From NCBI GenBank assembly GCA_025331125.1, contig JAOALB010000001.1, positions 682,001 to 746,000 of the forward strand: a stretch of DNA of 64,000 nt, written 5' to 3'. A program made the translations under genes and the position numbers. Below the pieces are notes generated by a model. That model was not told where the DNA came from and searched no databases. It saw only the letters and a list, made by a program, of their open reading frames with translations. Below, one piece after another: positions 10,964 through 22,465 of this stretch. This DNA comes from Mycogone perniciosa. Taxonomy: Eukaryota > Ascomycota > Sordariomycetes > Hypocreales > Hypocreaceae. Numbering within the stretch: position 1 is the stretch's first letter; every line of letters begins with the position of its first letter.

Positions 10964-13771
10964 GAGCCCCTACTACGATGTCGCCGGGGTAATTGGTACT
11001 GACAGGGCCCGAGATCTGACGGAGTTGTCAATCAGCCAGTGCGCTGAATACCTAAGTTAAAAACGCTCATTGAGGTACAAAGGCCCCCTGCTTGCGCTAT
11101 AGTTTGGTATCTGACTCACTGACTGACTGAGAATATTTAGGTGCAACTTCATGAAGTACTAGAAATCTGTTGGGTGGCAACGCGGACGGCAAGTCGTCAT
11201 TGCAAGGGGGTGAAGAAAAAACCAACATCAGATGACCTGCATCTTGTTGGCGTTGCCTGCGTGTTCTTTGTAAGAGAGACAAACTTGGTGGCAGTGGGAT
11301 GGCCGGTCGAAATGGTTCTGCGGACCCTGGATAGTAATATAGGCATTCTTGGCTACCATCTTCCCGTCTCAGATCCCCTTAGACATGGAAGATAGCCTTG
11401 TGCAGCACCGCAGATCCCCAAATGCTTTAAGTTGACTTCGTCCGATTCGTGGCTCTTCGGGAGCATGATGCCCAGTCAGTTGACGTTACGTATTGTTGTG
11501 AATCGTCACCTCTGACCATGATATTCATGGTAGTAGTTATAGCAACCAAGCTCGCTTTACGAGTATGAATATATGAATATTATCACCGTGGCCATTTATA
11601 CTGGCAGTAGTATTTAAAAAGGCAGCACACTCACCCTCAACTCCTTGTCATCGGCATTTCCGCGTCCCACTCTATCACCTGGAACCCGGGTTTCGGGTGA
11701 CTAAAAACATATCTGGCCTATGTTATACGGAGTATATCTTGAAGGACGTCCATACTCCGTACAGATGAAGGAAATGCTCGCCAATCCCAGATGAACGCGT
11801 GATGAACGAGTTCGCTTCGCTTGCTTGATCGCATCAAGCCCTAGGGTAAGACTATTGGCCACTGCCCCTTGCGATTCTTTGAGATTTACCCGCTGTGGCT
11901 AACTGCGATGCCAATCCCGTATGTATAAAAAAAAACCCGTCTTCGTCTCAATGGGCATTGGGAGCTCATGCCCTATGCGTCTGCGGCCCAACCGCAATCG
12001 TGGCATGACTGATTGGACTGTTCTGATGGAGACCCGTCGATGGTTCCACAATTACTGCTACTACTACTACATACATAGTAGTATACGACGGCTGATGCTC
12101 CATGGGTAATATGTATATGCTCAAGATGTTACTCTGTACACGGGAAGACAACCCATTCGCAGACGCCAGTTGAGACGCGATAGGCAGTAGATCACAAACC
12201 ATCACGTGCTTGTGTGAGTTTTTGGGGTGAGTGAAATGGTAATTTCACCATGGTTAATTTCCGTGAATGTTAATGTCGCTTGTGCAAGCTAACCAGTGGA
12301 CAGAGAGATTGCATGTTCGTATGCCCACATTGCACAAAAGACTAAGGCAGGCGTGTCATGCCTCGATACCTGATCGTGATGCCGTTGCCCAACAAGAGGA
12401 CGACACATATTTATCAGAGTGGCAACAAGCCAGACGGAGTGAGGTTGACTGGTCTGCAAAGTCTGTGGGGCTATCAAAGGGAGTGCATAATACCTTGACA
12501 TCTGGGTGACAGTTAATATGGAGATCGAAGAGTAGCGACAGTATTCGGCGTGTGCTTGAATTCTTAAAGCGGTTATCTTTGCTGCTTCTGATCAGGATCA
12601 GTGAGGAGGGGTAATAGGCAGGGTTTGAACAACAATAACAACAATAACAGCAACAAACAGCCTTGAAAGATTCAGCCCCAAGGTCAAGATCAGAAACCAA
12701 TCAATCATACCTACGAAGTGCTACCGAGAGTCCTCCTCAGTCCCACCCATACGTGGTAGAGCGAGCAGATCTGTCGTACGTAATAATGCCTATTAATGGC
12801 CATCAAAGGTGAGGTGACTGGTGAGGAGCGTTTCATTTTAGCGGCTGCCACCCACCTCCATAGGCAAATACTAGGCCTATCAGCTGCGTGTGCTGCAGGT
12901 AATTACATATGTACACACCACGACTGACTGGCAACATTTTTTTTCCTTCGATGCCCATCATCTCACAGCCTCCTCATTTCATTTCATTTCATTTCATTTC
13001 TTCTGTCTGCTGATAGTATCTGCTCTCTGCCATCTTCGCCTCAATCATCGTTCCCTCCCCTCTCTTCCATCTCCTCTCTCTCCAGCTCGGGTGTTCGGTC
13101 TTCTTTGGTTGGCGGAATTTCGATCCTCCATTGCGTGTGCATTCCATTCCATTCCATTCCTACCTAGCCTGCTGAGACCTGCCCGTGCCATCATCGTTTC
13201 TTCGAGCCACCTGCGTCTGCAATTCTGCACTGCCTCTTTGTCGCCTCCAAAGTCTCCATTCTTATCGGCACGCGAGCACGAGACCCTGAAAACGTCGTGT
13301 AAAGTGCCAACGGTCCCGCTCCACTACCGCACGGCTGTATCGTCACCAACAGCGCCTCGTACTGCTACCGTTCGAACTCTATCTTCCGCAGGCGAGCGCC
13401 TCGATCGCATCTGCCGGCGTTAGGCATAACCTACTCCTCATCGTCGTCATCGCGAATCAACAGTGTTCAACTGCTTCCCGACCCTCGTTGGGTCCGATCG
13501 AATACCTACATTCCATTCCGCCCACGGGCCTATCCGATCATACAAGAGAGACCCTGTAACGCGGGATCCCGGCGATTTCCAACCTTGCCCTCCACGTTAA
13601 GATCTCGAATCTAAAAGATTGAACGCGTATTGCCTTTTCTATCTCACTGTGCGACTCTCATCTTCCCAGACGCCACTGATCGCCACCGCGCCGACTCCTC
13701 GCCCTGAAATGCGTGACCTGCTTCCCTCGCCGAGATATTGACAAGCATTTCGAATAGTACGGTCCAGCAGG
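10964..13771. other. 2.8-kb region: gene-poor, then long leader of the F-box gene
   Basis: No supportable gene from 10964 to about 12900. Two exact TACGGAGTA/TACTCCGTA motifs lie at 11726 and 11753. From about 12950 to the ATG at 13772 the sequence is pyrimidine-rich with TCTCC/CTCCC tracts, a CATTT pentamer tandem (12975-13000) and an ATTCC tandem (~13140-13160). This looks like a promoter plus long 5' untranslated leader. A 177-codon open frame in it (12890-13423) reads as low-complexity translation of CT tracts and is not accepted. Confidence 0.5.
12975..13000. repeat. CATTT pentanucleotide tandem repeat
   Basis: Five direct copies of CATTT in the pyrimidine-rich leader upstream of the F-box gene. 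A simple-sequence repeat, likely polymorphic between strains. Confidence 0.9.
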
Positions 13772-15649
13772 ATGGGAGAGCCCATGGACGCAGTGTGCCA
13801 TGAGGAGATACACACCACCTGCAGTCTCATGGACATGGATGAGCAGCCAGTAGAATGTCACCAAGACAACGCCATAGCAGAAGATACTGATGATGGCGAC
13901 TTCACATCTCTGATGACTTCCTCCATGGTCACTACTATCCTCAATACTGCGTCAAGTCCCGTTTCACCTGGCCCGTCAAGTCCATCGTTCCAGATGGCCA
14001 AGAGCACATCTTTTGTCCCCCCCGCACGCCCAAGTAGCACGCCCTTTCCACATCCCGAAACCCGCAGCCCTCAGGTCTGCTGTCTGACCGGGTCAGAGTA
14101 CGACTCGGATATTGATGGATGGGATAAATCATCAGCTATGCTGCTTGATTCTGTCCCTGGACGCTCGTTAGCGACCCATTTTGAGGAGCTTCCCACCGAA
14201 GTTCATGAGGCCATTCTAGACCACATCTTCGGCTATTGCGTATCTGCCACGTCAAGAAGTGCTATGAGGATTTCTAGCCTCACTAGGGGTTGGGGCACGG
14301 CGCTTCGACATTCGCGCAGAAGAGAGCTTACCGCATTGGCATTGGTGAACCGGGTCTGGAGTATCTTGGTTCAGCAGAGACTCTTCCGCCATATCAAACT
14401 GAAAGCGACAGTTGACTCTATCGAGGATGCAATGTTGTTCTTCTCCGATCAACAGCACCTCTCGTCTTACGTCAAACACATTGAGATCTGGTTCCCCGTC
14501 TTCCAGCCCACATACGGGCCTTTGGCGTTGTCAAATACCCTTGCATTGCCCACGGTGACGACCGATGGCTTGACAAACGCTACGTATACGTTACCTGGAA
14601 ATAACTGCACTCTGGAGGAAGTATTTCGATTCGTTTCTATCGTCCTGCCTGATATCAAGGTCTTCACACTGGAAGGTGGCGAGCGGCGAAAAGCGCCCAA
14701 GGTTGTCCACTCCAACAAGAAGAACCCAGATACAGTGACATACCACAGACAGCTATGTACCCTTGATTCAGTGCGCACCCTAGTGACCAAGGGACAGTGG
14801 AATTTGTTGAGAGATACGCAAGACTTTGCGATGGTGATGAAAGCACTGCCGAATTTGGAGGAATGGCAAGGTTCCTACAGCAAGCCCAAGTCCAAGAGTT
14901 ACATCACAGCGTCAGAGTTTCTCCCGTCTTTGCCGGCGCATGTGACGAACCTCTCCCTTTGCATGGAAAATGACTACCGACGAGAGGGAGTGATGCCGGC
15001 TTTCTACTATAAAGTAGCGCAGAAGGCCCACATCTGTGCCAGTCTGGCCAAGATATTGCCATCACTGGAGCACTTTGCATACACTGGCCGTATTTGCCAT
15101 CACTTCTTCGATACAGCTATGCGATTGGCTGACCCGCTCACGTCGAGGCTCAAGTCTGTCGACATTACTGTGAAGAATTGCTGCCGCCAATCGTACAGCT
15201 TCCATGAGTCTGGTTCTGGCATCCAGGACATGACGTTCATAGAAGCGTTTGAAAAGTTGGTGGTGTCGGCTGTCCGTTCTATGGATAAGTTCAAGAGGCT
15301 GGAATATCTGAGAATTCGCTTTGTCGACTTGGGTGCGTTGTTCACACAGGTTTTTCACATCTTGGTTCTACAGCTAACTTTCATCTCAGACTCCGTTTTA
15401 CCTCCGCTAAATCCATACTTCTTGATGCAAAATGGCAAATGCTCCGGCGTCTGGAATGAGTCTCTAGTTACAGAAATGGCTAGGGTCCGGCCTGGAGTTT
15501 CGTTCACGGATCTTAGCGAGACGTTCGGAAATATCGTCTATAGCAAGGACGGGCGGATGATCATCGCGCCGGAGCATCCCAGAACACGAATCACGTCTTT
15601 AAAGCTGTCCAATTACCGCTCGCTTGCCACTCGGATCACGATTCAATAA
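13772..15649 (+). CDS. F-box-like domain protein
   Basis: Probable substrate-recruiting subunit of an SCF ubiquitin ligase; no substrate can be inferred. A disordered Ser/Pro-rich N-terminus (~1-135) is followed by an F-box-like segment starting FEELPTEVHEAILDHIFGY (~138-156). It continues through LTALALVNRVWSILVQQRLFRHIKL, where the VNRxW pattern is typical. A long C-terminal region of leucine-rich-like strands follows (LPNLEEW, LPSLPAHVTNLSLCM, LPSLEHFAYTG). The open frame spans 625 codons, but 15333-15389 has every mark of a 57-nt intron (GTGCGT donor, GCTAAC branch site, CTCAG acceptor). Removing it joins FVDL to DSVLPPLNPYF, giving 606 residues. The start ATG follows a long leader. Confidence 0.8.
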   Translation: MGEPMDAVCHEEIHTTCSLMDMDEQPVECHQDNAIAEDTDDGDFTSLMTSSMVTTILNTASSPVSPGPSSPSFQMAKSTSFVPPARPSSTPFPHPETRSPQVCCLTGSEYDSDIDGWDKSSAMLLDSVPGRSLATHFEELPTEVHEAILDHIFGYCVSATSRSAMRISSLTRGWGTALRHSRRRELTALALVNRVWSILVQQRLFRHIKLKATVDSIEDAMLFFSDQQHLSSYVKHIEIWFPVFQPTYGPLALSNTLALPTVTTDGLTNATYTLPGNNCTLEEVFRFVSIVLPDIKVFTLEGGERRKAPKVVHSNKKNPDTVTYHRQLCTLDSVRTLVTKGQWNLLRDTQDFAMVMKALPNLEEWQGSYSKPKSKSYITASEFLPSLPAHVTNLSLCMENDYRREGVMPAFYYKVAQKAHICASLAKILPSLEHFAYTGRICHHFFDTAMRLADPLTSRLKSVDITVKNCCRQSYSFHESGSGIQDMTFIEAFEKLVVSAVRSMDKFKRLEYLRIRFVDLGALFTQVFHILVLQLTFISDSVLPPLNPYFLMQNGKCSGVWNESLVTEMARVRPGVSFTDLSETFGNIVYSKDGRMIIAPEHPRTRITSLKLSNYRSLATRITIQ

Positions 15650-16188
15650 GCACGCTTCAAAGGACATCTCAATACTCGAATTTCAAGGAAATATTATCAA
15701 ACACAGGACACTTCCTTTGAAGTGGCATATAGGGATGGGGGAAGGATATGAGCTGGTACTGCGTATGATTGTCTATTTCGTTTCGGCGTTTTCGGCTCTT
15801 TACAGCAACATGAAGCGAAGGACATGGGATCCGGCCTCCATTTATTTATTTTCATACCCGCGAGGCACAAGGTAACGCTGGCCAAAGCCTGGAGTTTGGT
15901 TTTGTTGCATGGATATAGGGGCTCTCGTCAATGGTTGGCTTTGGAGGGCATTGCTTGGGATCCATTACTGGGACGGTAATTTTAAAGCTCGGCGGGTACA
16001 CACGCAAGGGGGTTTTGCGATGACCATTTTAGGGCCTGGGTAAGATATGGTTGATACCCATAATGATTTCTGGTATTTAGGCTGCAAATCACCACACACA
16101 ATCGCACATGATTTTTGCTTAACGTGGGTCAAATGCTTGGTTATTGTGAGAACTTGGTTTTGGACTCGGCCGTTATCACGGATTCTCG
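15650..16188. other. Intergenic between convergent F-box and GPI14 genes
   Basis: 3' flanks of both genes. No gene or RNA recognised; short frames only. Confidence 0.5.
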
Positions 16189-17585
16189 TCATTCTACATG
16201 ATGCTTTTGCGAAACCTCAACACCCATCGCCGCGCCGTCGCTGATGATTATACCCAATATCCAGCAATTGATTAGGAAGAAAGCCAGAGATGCTAACCAC
16301 ATTCCGGGGAAGAAAGTGCTGACGCCTAGAAACTCGAGTTGATAACCCTGCTGGAGCCAAGCCGCCTGACCAATGATCCAGAAAACCAGAGCCGTAACCC
16401 CGAGTCTAGGTTTGCGAAGCAGAGATGAGTTGGGGAGATAGAGCGGTAGGAAGATCATGTACCAAAGGAAGTACTATTTATTTACCTCACAGGTTAGCAA
16501 TTCTACGCAGAGAAGAGAGAAATGCGAGGGTTTATGGAGATTGTGTCTTACCTGTGAGGTGCAGACTTTGTTAAAGGTGACAAAGGCGAAAGTCTGGGCC
16601 ATCATTGACGTGGCGAGCTCCTTCTTGGCGAGGACGAAGGGAATTAACACGCAGGAGAGGAGGAGTTGCGGGACGAAGGCATGGAGAGAGGTGGATGAGG
16701 GGATGGCAGATGTGAGGTAGAGCAGGATGTTGTAAGCGGAGAAGTTATGGCGGTGATCGATGCGGGTCACGTGGTGGAAGTAAGAATGGACGAGGAACGG
16801 GGTGCCGTAGCTGTGCTGTTTGTTAGACCAGTGTCCATTTAGAGATGTTGAAGGGGAACGCACATGGAGTACATGAGGAGGTTGAGGCCCATGAACGTGA
16901 TCAAGCTGATGATTGTAAGTTGTATCCTCTCGGCGGAGCAGAATCCGATGAGCGCGTCGACGAATGAGGACGGCGATTTTGAAGCTTTCCCCTTTGCTTC
17001 GCTTTTGCCCAGGTGCTCATCGTCCATCCACCATATAATAGCTGGCGCATAGATGAACGGATAGATCTTGAAGTGAACACTCAACCCCAAGACAACACCT
17101 GCGAGCGTAACCCTCTTCCTCTCCACTGCCCATAACAACGCCATAGTCAACACACCTAACAAGCCCTCCGAACTACCTCTCGTGCTAATCGTAGCAACCA
17201 TGGGATTCCACAGCCAAATCGCCGCAAAAGCTCCGGCCCTCTCGGGGCTCATCCCCCGGTGGTGAAGCACCCTCACGATGAGCCATCCGGCGAGCAAGTC
17301 CGCGAGGGCAAAGACGATCTTGCCGAAGGGGAAGAATTGAGTAGTTGGCAGGAGAAGCCATGCGAGTAAGGGTGTATAGCGGTATGTTTCACGGTCGTAG
17401 GGGCTGGAATTTTGGGATACGGAGCGGGCGGCGTCGGTGAAGACGAGGTAGTCAATATCGGTGTATTTGACGGCGGAGTGTGCATCCTGCCAAGTGCCGT
17501 AGAGGAGGAGTGTGATTCGGAGGAGGGCAGATATGAGGAAGAGAGGAGACGGGCGCAGGAGGAATGAGAGTGCTGAGGAGGACAT
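16189..17585 (-). CDS. gpi14: GPI mannosyltransferase I (PIG-M/GPI14)
   Basis: Adds the first alpha-1,4-mannose from dolichol-phosphate-mannose to the GPI precursor on the ER luminal side. Three exons: 16864-17585, 16552-16810 and 16189-16473, giving 421 residues, normal for the family. The luminal DxD motif is seen at Asp43-Asp45 (YTDIDYLVFTDAA), followed by SPYDRETYRYTPLLAW, a PIG-M hallmark. Later family blocks are GLSVHFKIYPFIYAP, then MYSIYGTPFLVHSY across the first intron and RIDHRHNFSAYN. Many hydrophobic segments fit a multi-pass membrane protein. The introns are 53 and 78 nt and both keep frame. It shares a 386-bp divergent promoter region with the translin-associated factor X gene. 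Works with a PIG-X/PBN1 partner in other species; none is encoded here. Confidence 0.95.
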
Positions 17586-17971
17586 GTTGATATCGTGCTG
17601 GCTGATGGTGAGTGAAAGGGGGATGTTAAGAACAGTGTGTTGAGATGTGGTTGAGACTCGTTCTGAGGTTCATGGCTCCACGCCAAGTAATGAAACTTCT
17701 AATGGTTGATGATAAGGAGAGATTCGTGCTCTATATTCGTTTCATGACCATTGAAATATTGTGGGATGTCTGGTTACCTCACAATGATCAACAGCTTCCA
17801 TGAGCTTGGGACAGTGCTGTGCTGTCCAAAATTTAGTGGAGCGCTAACAATTCTGTCCACTCAGTGACTTCTCTGGCCAGACATTGCGTCTCCACTCGTA
17901 ACCACAACTGCACAGCAGCCTCTCAACAGCACACGACCAGCATCTAAAATTCAGCAGAAAAATCAGTGAAA
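17586..17971. promoter_or_regulatory. Divergent promoter region GPI14 / TRAX
   Basis: The 386 bp between two divergently transcribed start codons must serve both genes. I see no recognisable operator. Confidence 0.5.
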
Positions 17972-18865
17972 ATGACAGGCGGCATCAAAAGAGACCGGGA
18001 TGGAAACGAGCGTGCTAAGAAAACGCAAGATGCGCCCCGGGGTCGGTTCCACGCCATGTTCGAGGGCTTCAGAGACGAACTGGATGAGCACCATGAGCGA
18101 CGAGAGCGGATCATCAAGGCGTCGAGAGACGTGACGGGTCAAAGCAAGAAAATGTGAGCTTCACTTCCGGTTGTACAGGGGTGAAAGGGGGACCATAAAA
18201 CTGATCTTCTTTAGAATTTTTGCTCTGCAAAGGTAGGGCTTGGTCAACTTTGACATTGTAGGACCAGGGCATCGCTCACTCACTCATGTAGGGTCAAGCA
18301 ACTCAATAAAGACTTCCCCAAAGGCACACAACAAGACGTCGACACACGTCTTGCTGAAGTCTCCAAGCTCCTCACCTCCATTGCCCCAGACCTGCAATCA
18401 ATCAACCGCTACCGCTACAGCTGGTCCCTCCGCTGCCTTGAGGAGCTCGTCGAAGCGCTCTCGTTTGCGCACTACCTCCGCCACCAGACCCTCATCACCC
18501 CAGCCGAGACGCAAGCTGCTATTCCCGCGGGTATTGCGCTCACGCCGCATGATTATTTATACGGGGTGTTTGACTTGTTTGGCGAGCTGATGCGGTTTGC
18601 GACAGTGACGACGGCGCAGTCCGGTGAGCTTGTGGGTGAACACGGGCGGAATATCCTGAGTGATATGCAGGAGCTTGGGTGTGCGTTTGAGATGCTGCGC
18701 GAGATACCGACGAAAGAGTATCGTGGCAAGATGGAGACCATGAGACAGAGTGTTAACAAAGTCGAGAAGTTGGGCTATGGTCTTATCGTGAGAGGGAGTG
18801 AGCGTCCCAAGGGATGGGTGCCGGATGTGAAAGATGAAGGGCCCCGGCCTGTGTCGCCTGTCTAA
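17972..18865 (+). CDS. Translin-associated factor X (TRAX) homologue
   Basis: Partner of translin in the C3PO-type ribonuclease complex that processes small RNAs and tRNA fragments. Three exons: 17972-18153, a micro-exon 18215-18232 (18 nt) and 18292-18865, together 257 residues. Spliced sequence runs SKKIIFALQRVKQLNKDFPKG. Family features include the N-terminal helix FEGFRDELDEHHERRERIIKAS, the central RYRYSWSLRCLEELVEALSF, the LTPHDYLYGVFDLFGELMRF block and the C-terminal helix MRQSVNKVEKLGYGL. The catalytic acidic residues of human TRAX lie in the EE-V/DYLxGxxDLxGELMR region, and EELVEA and GELMRF are present. The start is the ATG at 17972, not a GTG two codons upstream. Neurospora TRAX/translin (C3PO) acts as a tRNA ribonuclease. 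Confidence 0.92.
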
Positions 18866-19763
18866 ATCAGTAGTGGATTTGAGGAATGACCGGAAGTGGT
18901 TTTATACCTTGGGGGAAAATGTTGTTTGCGGGCAGAAGTACTTTCAACTTGGTGTTGACAGTCATGCTTCTGTAGGAGCTCGTGGATGTGACATGCTGTA
19001 GCATGCTTTGCGCACCAGATGATTCGTCATTATTTGTTCATTCGTGTACCGAATAATAGGTATGCTGATTGTGTATTTAGCAGAAGTGAAATACGAATAC
19101 ATCATGCTACTTTTGTTGGAGTAGGAGTCGGTCGAACAATGCCATTATCTTTCGGAGAGGGTTAAGCCCCTGCCCAATAGCACTGGCACCTGGCAACGGT
19201 CTACAGGCCTCAGAAGCCTCGAAGCGAGGTACCTATAGGAGGAGTTTCCCGCACAAATAGGGAGCATTAAATTCTTCTTGGAGTTTACTACTCCTCTCTT
19301 CCATCTAACTTCCTATCTCTCCCCTCCCGACCAGCCCTTTGGACCTTGCATCATCAGAACATGGTCGCGGCCATCTGTTTCCTTTCGTCCTGAATACCCT
19401 AGGTTCCTCGTTATTCGTTTTTCCATCTTCATCTGGTTTCTCACTTTAATAGCCCCTACTGTTTGGGCGCGGCCAAGTTCGTTTGAGATCACGATTTTCG
19501 TTTGCGTATTTCCGGTCCCTTTTGAGTCGTCTGTCATTCGTTGCTTTCAGCAATCTGCATCTATTGTTATCACGGCGCCTTCTGGGAAACCAAATCTTCG
19601 TTTCATACCTCAAGGTCGAACTTCGATCAGCCTTTCTGCCCACGTGCGGATACTTTGGGCGGGTTTCCAACCAGCCAGACAGTTCTAGGTGAGCATTCAC
19701 CTACGTGCCTGAAGATGACTGGAAACTAATGCAAAAAGCTGAGTAGCAGGAGATGCTACGAAG
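18866..19763. other. Intergenic and 5' leader of the hydrolase-like gene
   Basis: First ~350 bp is 3' flank of TRAX. From ~19270 the sequence is pyrimidine-rich (CTCTTCC-type tracts), consistent with promoter and untranslated leader. A plausible 5'-UTR intron runs from GTGAGC at 19688 to GTAGCAG near 19750. Open frames of 60-136 codons here lack family features. Confidence 0.45.
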
Positions 19764-22465
19764 ATGAAGAACTCCATTCGCGTGCCAGGCTCGGCTGGTG
19801 CGAGTTGCGGCACTCAGTCCACCCTACGAACGGATCAGAATGTTGGGCAAACTGCAAAACCATCTGCCAGCGGATTGGCCTTTAACTTTGAGATTGATCA
19901 GTCTAGCAAAGAAGCAATTTGCAGAAGGACTACATTCTTTGTTAATGCAGATTGGCAGTTCAGCTCGTCACTTCAAGCGGCGAAGTGCGTGGTTGGCCAG
20001 ATGTATGTCGAAAGCATCGAGCCCATGATTACAACACAAGAATACCCCATCGTGTTGATCCATGGCGATTTTCACACGGGTCAGGTTAGCATATTCCATT
20101 TCGCCCCAGGGGAAGACTTCGAGCTGACATATTTGATAGATTTGGTTGACCAAACCTGATGGAAATCCAGGCTGGGCCTCGTTTTTTGTCAACAAGGGCT
20201 ACTCTGTCTACACCCTTGATTTGCCTCCTTGTGGCAGATCAAACTTCCTGACAGGAAATCACCTCCGTTACCGCGATATTGCACAACAAGCTCACTCGTT
20301 AGAGGCGTCATTCGTCGAACGTGAGCTTACCGCCCCAGAGAAGCAACCGGTCATCGAAGATGATAAAGTTGGATGGGCTAGGGCTCGACTTCATGATAAG
20401 TGGCCAGGGGTAAGTCACATTAGGTAAAAATACGAATCTTAAAAGTCTCCAGACTAACGAAGCATAGACCGGACAATGTGGCGATAAGATCTTTACTAAA
20501 TATTGTGCCTCCCTGACGACTCTGACTCTCAAAAAAGCTGAGCGAGAGACGCTCGCGCAAAACGCTCTCCGTGAGCTTCTCAAGGTTACAGGAAAGGCTA
20601 TCCTCGTTGGGGAAGGCTCGGGGAGCACCATGGCCTGGCTGGCAGCCGATGTTGAACCAGACCTGGTTGCTGCCGTTGTGGCAGTCGAACCCACAGGACC
20701 ACCATTCGGAGTGGCATTCACTAGAAAACCGGCAGGACGAAACTACACTCCATTCATCCAATACGATGGAGCTTGCCGCAAGTATGGATTATCCGACATC
20801 CCCCTGACTTATGACCCCCCAGTACCCATCACCATCGATGCTGTGACTTCGGACGCATCAGCCATGGATGTCTATATGTTTGAGCGTCCGGACAAACGTG
20901 GCTGTTGTCTCCTTCAACGTCCGATAGAGAACAAGATCAACATCACAAAGGAAGACCCGGTACGTCAACTCGTACAGTTGAAAAAGATGCCTCATGCAAT
21001 CATCACTGGGCAAGCGAGTTCTCACACTGCTTACGACTGGGCAACCCTGTATTTCATGAGACAGGCTGGGGTGAATGCGGACTGGATCAAGCTGGAAGAC
21101 TTCAATATCCTTGGAAATGGCCACCTGATGTTCCTGGAAACAAACAGCAACGATGTGGCTTCTGTGATTGATTTGTGGATCAAGCAACAGCATAACCGAT
21201 CCGGCTCAGGGTGCAACCCAAATGCAGAAGCTGTAACAACACTGAGCAAGGCAGCTGTGCCTCATTCCAAAGGAAAGGATCGTGCTGTATCAAGAGACAA
21301 GGGTTCGATGCATGGAACTAGAGTCATTAGAGCTATGCCACCTGCCCACGTCGAGCCTTTACCTTCCACGCAGAGAGGAGCCAAGAACAGGGCACTCGAT
21401 GCTATGAGGAGGGCAATGAGTCCTGACGAAGATTCGGACGAGTGTGAGGAGATCGAACCTCAGCCTGATGATTTTGCATTCAACGCAGCTGGCTCAGGAA
21501 AGATCCCTGTCGATTGTGAAACCACCTCCTCGTCCAAAAGAGCTAACCCGGAAGTTCTTTCAGAGAACATCCAAAATGTGGTCGAGGGTAACTCTCGGGG
21601 ACAGGCCAGGAAACGGCAGCAACTGGACTTGAATGTGACTGAGACTGATGGAAATTCGATGCTGATGAATCTAGATGGGCTAGATCCCTTTGTTTCTATG
21701 CCCTCTATTAACACTAGCCAGATGTCTACAAGACATAATAGGGCACATCAAAGTCCGATGGAAATGTCCAACGTGACTAGCACGATGCAACCGTCGTTCC
21801 AGCAGCCCTTGCAATTTTCGCCGTGGGCTCATCACATCAATGCACAGGCTTCGCAGGCATTCAATTTATCCAGTGCCATGACGGATATGAACAGCCATCC
21901 TAATGGTCAGATGGGCTTTGGAACAGGCAGTTTGGCATATAGTCCCACGGGCACGTTGCGGTTTGAATCGCCTCCAAACCAAACAACTGGATGGTTCGGT
22001 CTTGGTCAACCGGGTCAGGGAACATCCCAGGAACAAGAGGCATTCTCCCCTGCTGATTGGGTAAACAACTACAATATGGCGGCGCCAACTGTGGTACCCC
22101 AAGTCGGCCATGCCTATCAGCTGCAAAACCTAACCGGGGGTGCGAGAACTATCCAAAGCCAGCAACTGGCAGGCATGGCAGCTCAACAGCAGGTCCAGAC
22201 TGTCTCCAACGATGGATCACATGATACAGTTGAGGTTTCAACGCCGCGGCATCCGGAAGAGGCGCTATACCCAAGCCCAGAAAGCCTCGAGGAAGCGTTG
22301 TTGAGTGGCGGGAGTGGTAGCACGTTTGGGACTCCCCCAATCGCGGCGCCTTCTAGTCCAACACCTGCTCCTAGGGGAGCAATTCAGAACTATTCGACCG
22401 AGACGCAAATGTTCTCGGATTTTTTGGCAGAGCCTATCGACGAAATACTCGTGAAGTTTGAGTAA
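19764..22465 (+). CDS. Alpha/beta-hydrolase-like protein lacking the nucleophile motif, with long disordered C-terminal tail
   Basis: Three exons: 19764-20084, 20140-20409 and 20468-22465, 862 residues. The first ~438 residues follow a fungal alpha/beta-hydrolase family: GQMYVESIEP, PIVLIHGDFHTGQIWLTKPDGNPGW across intron 1, FFVNKGYSVYTLDLP, then VAVEPTGPPFG. At the nucleophile elbow the protein reads ILVGEGSGSTMAW (242-254); no GxSxG exists, and the residue aligned with the usual Ser appears to be Gly247. A catalytic-type His is kept at ~416 (GNGHLMFLE). Residues ~439-862 are a Ser/Gln/Pro-rich disordered tail with an acidic patch (SPDEDSDECEEIEP), a basic RKRQQ patch and a conserved-looking end (FSDFLAEPIDEILVKF). 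A catalytically dead, regulatory or scaffold role is my inference. Confidence 0.75.

Noticed and set aside
12890..13423. 177-codon plus-strand open frame
   Set aside because: Low-complexity Ser/Leu/Phe translation of the CT-rich leader and CATTT/ATTCC tandems; no domain, and it lies in a probable 5' UTR.
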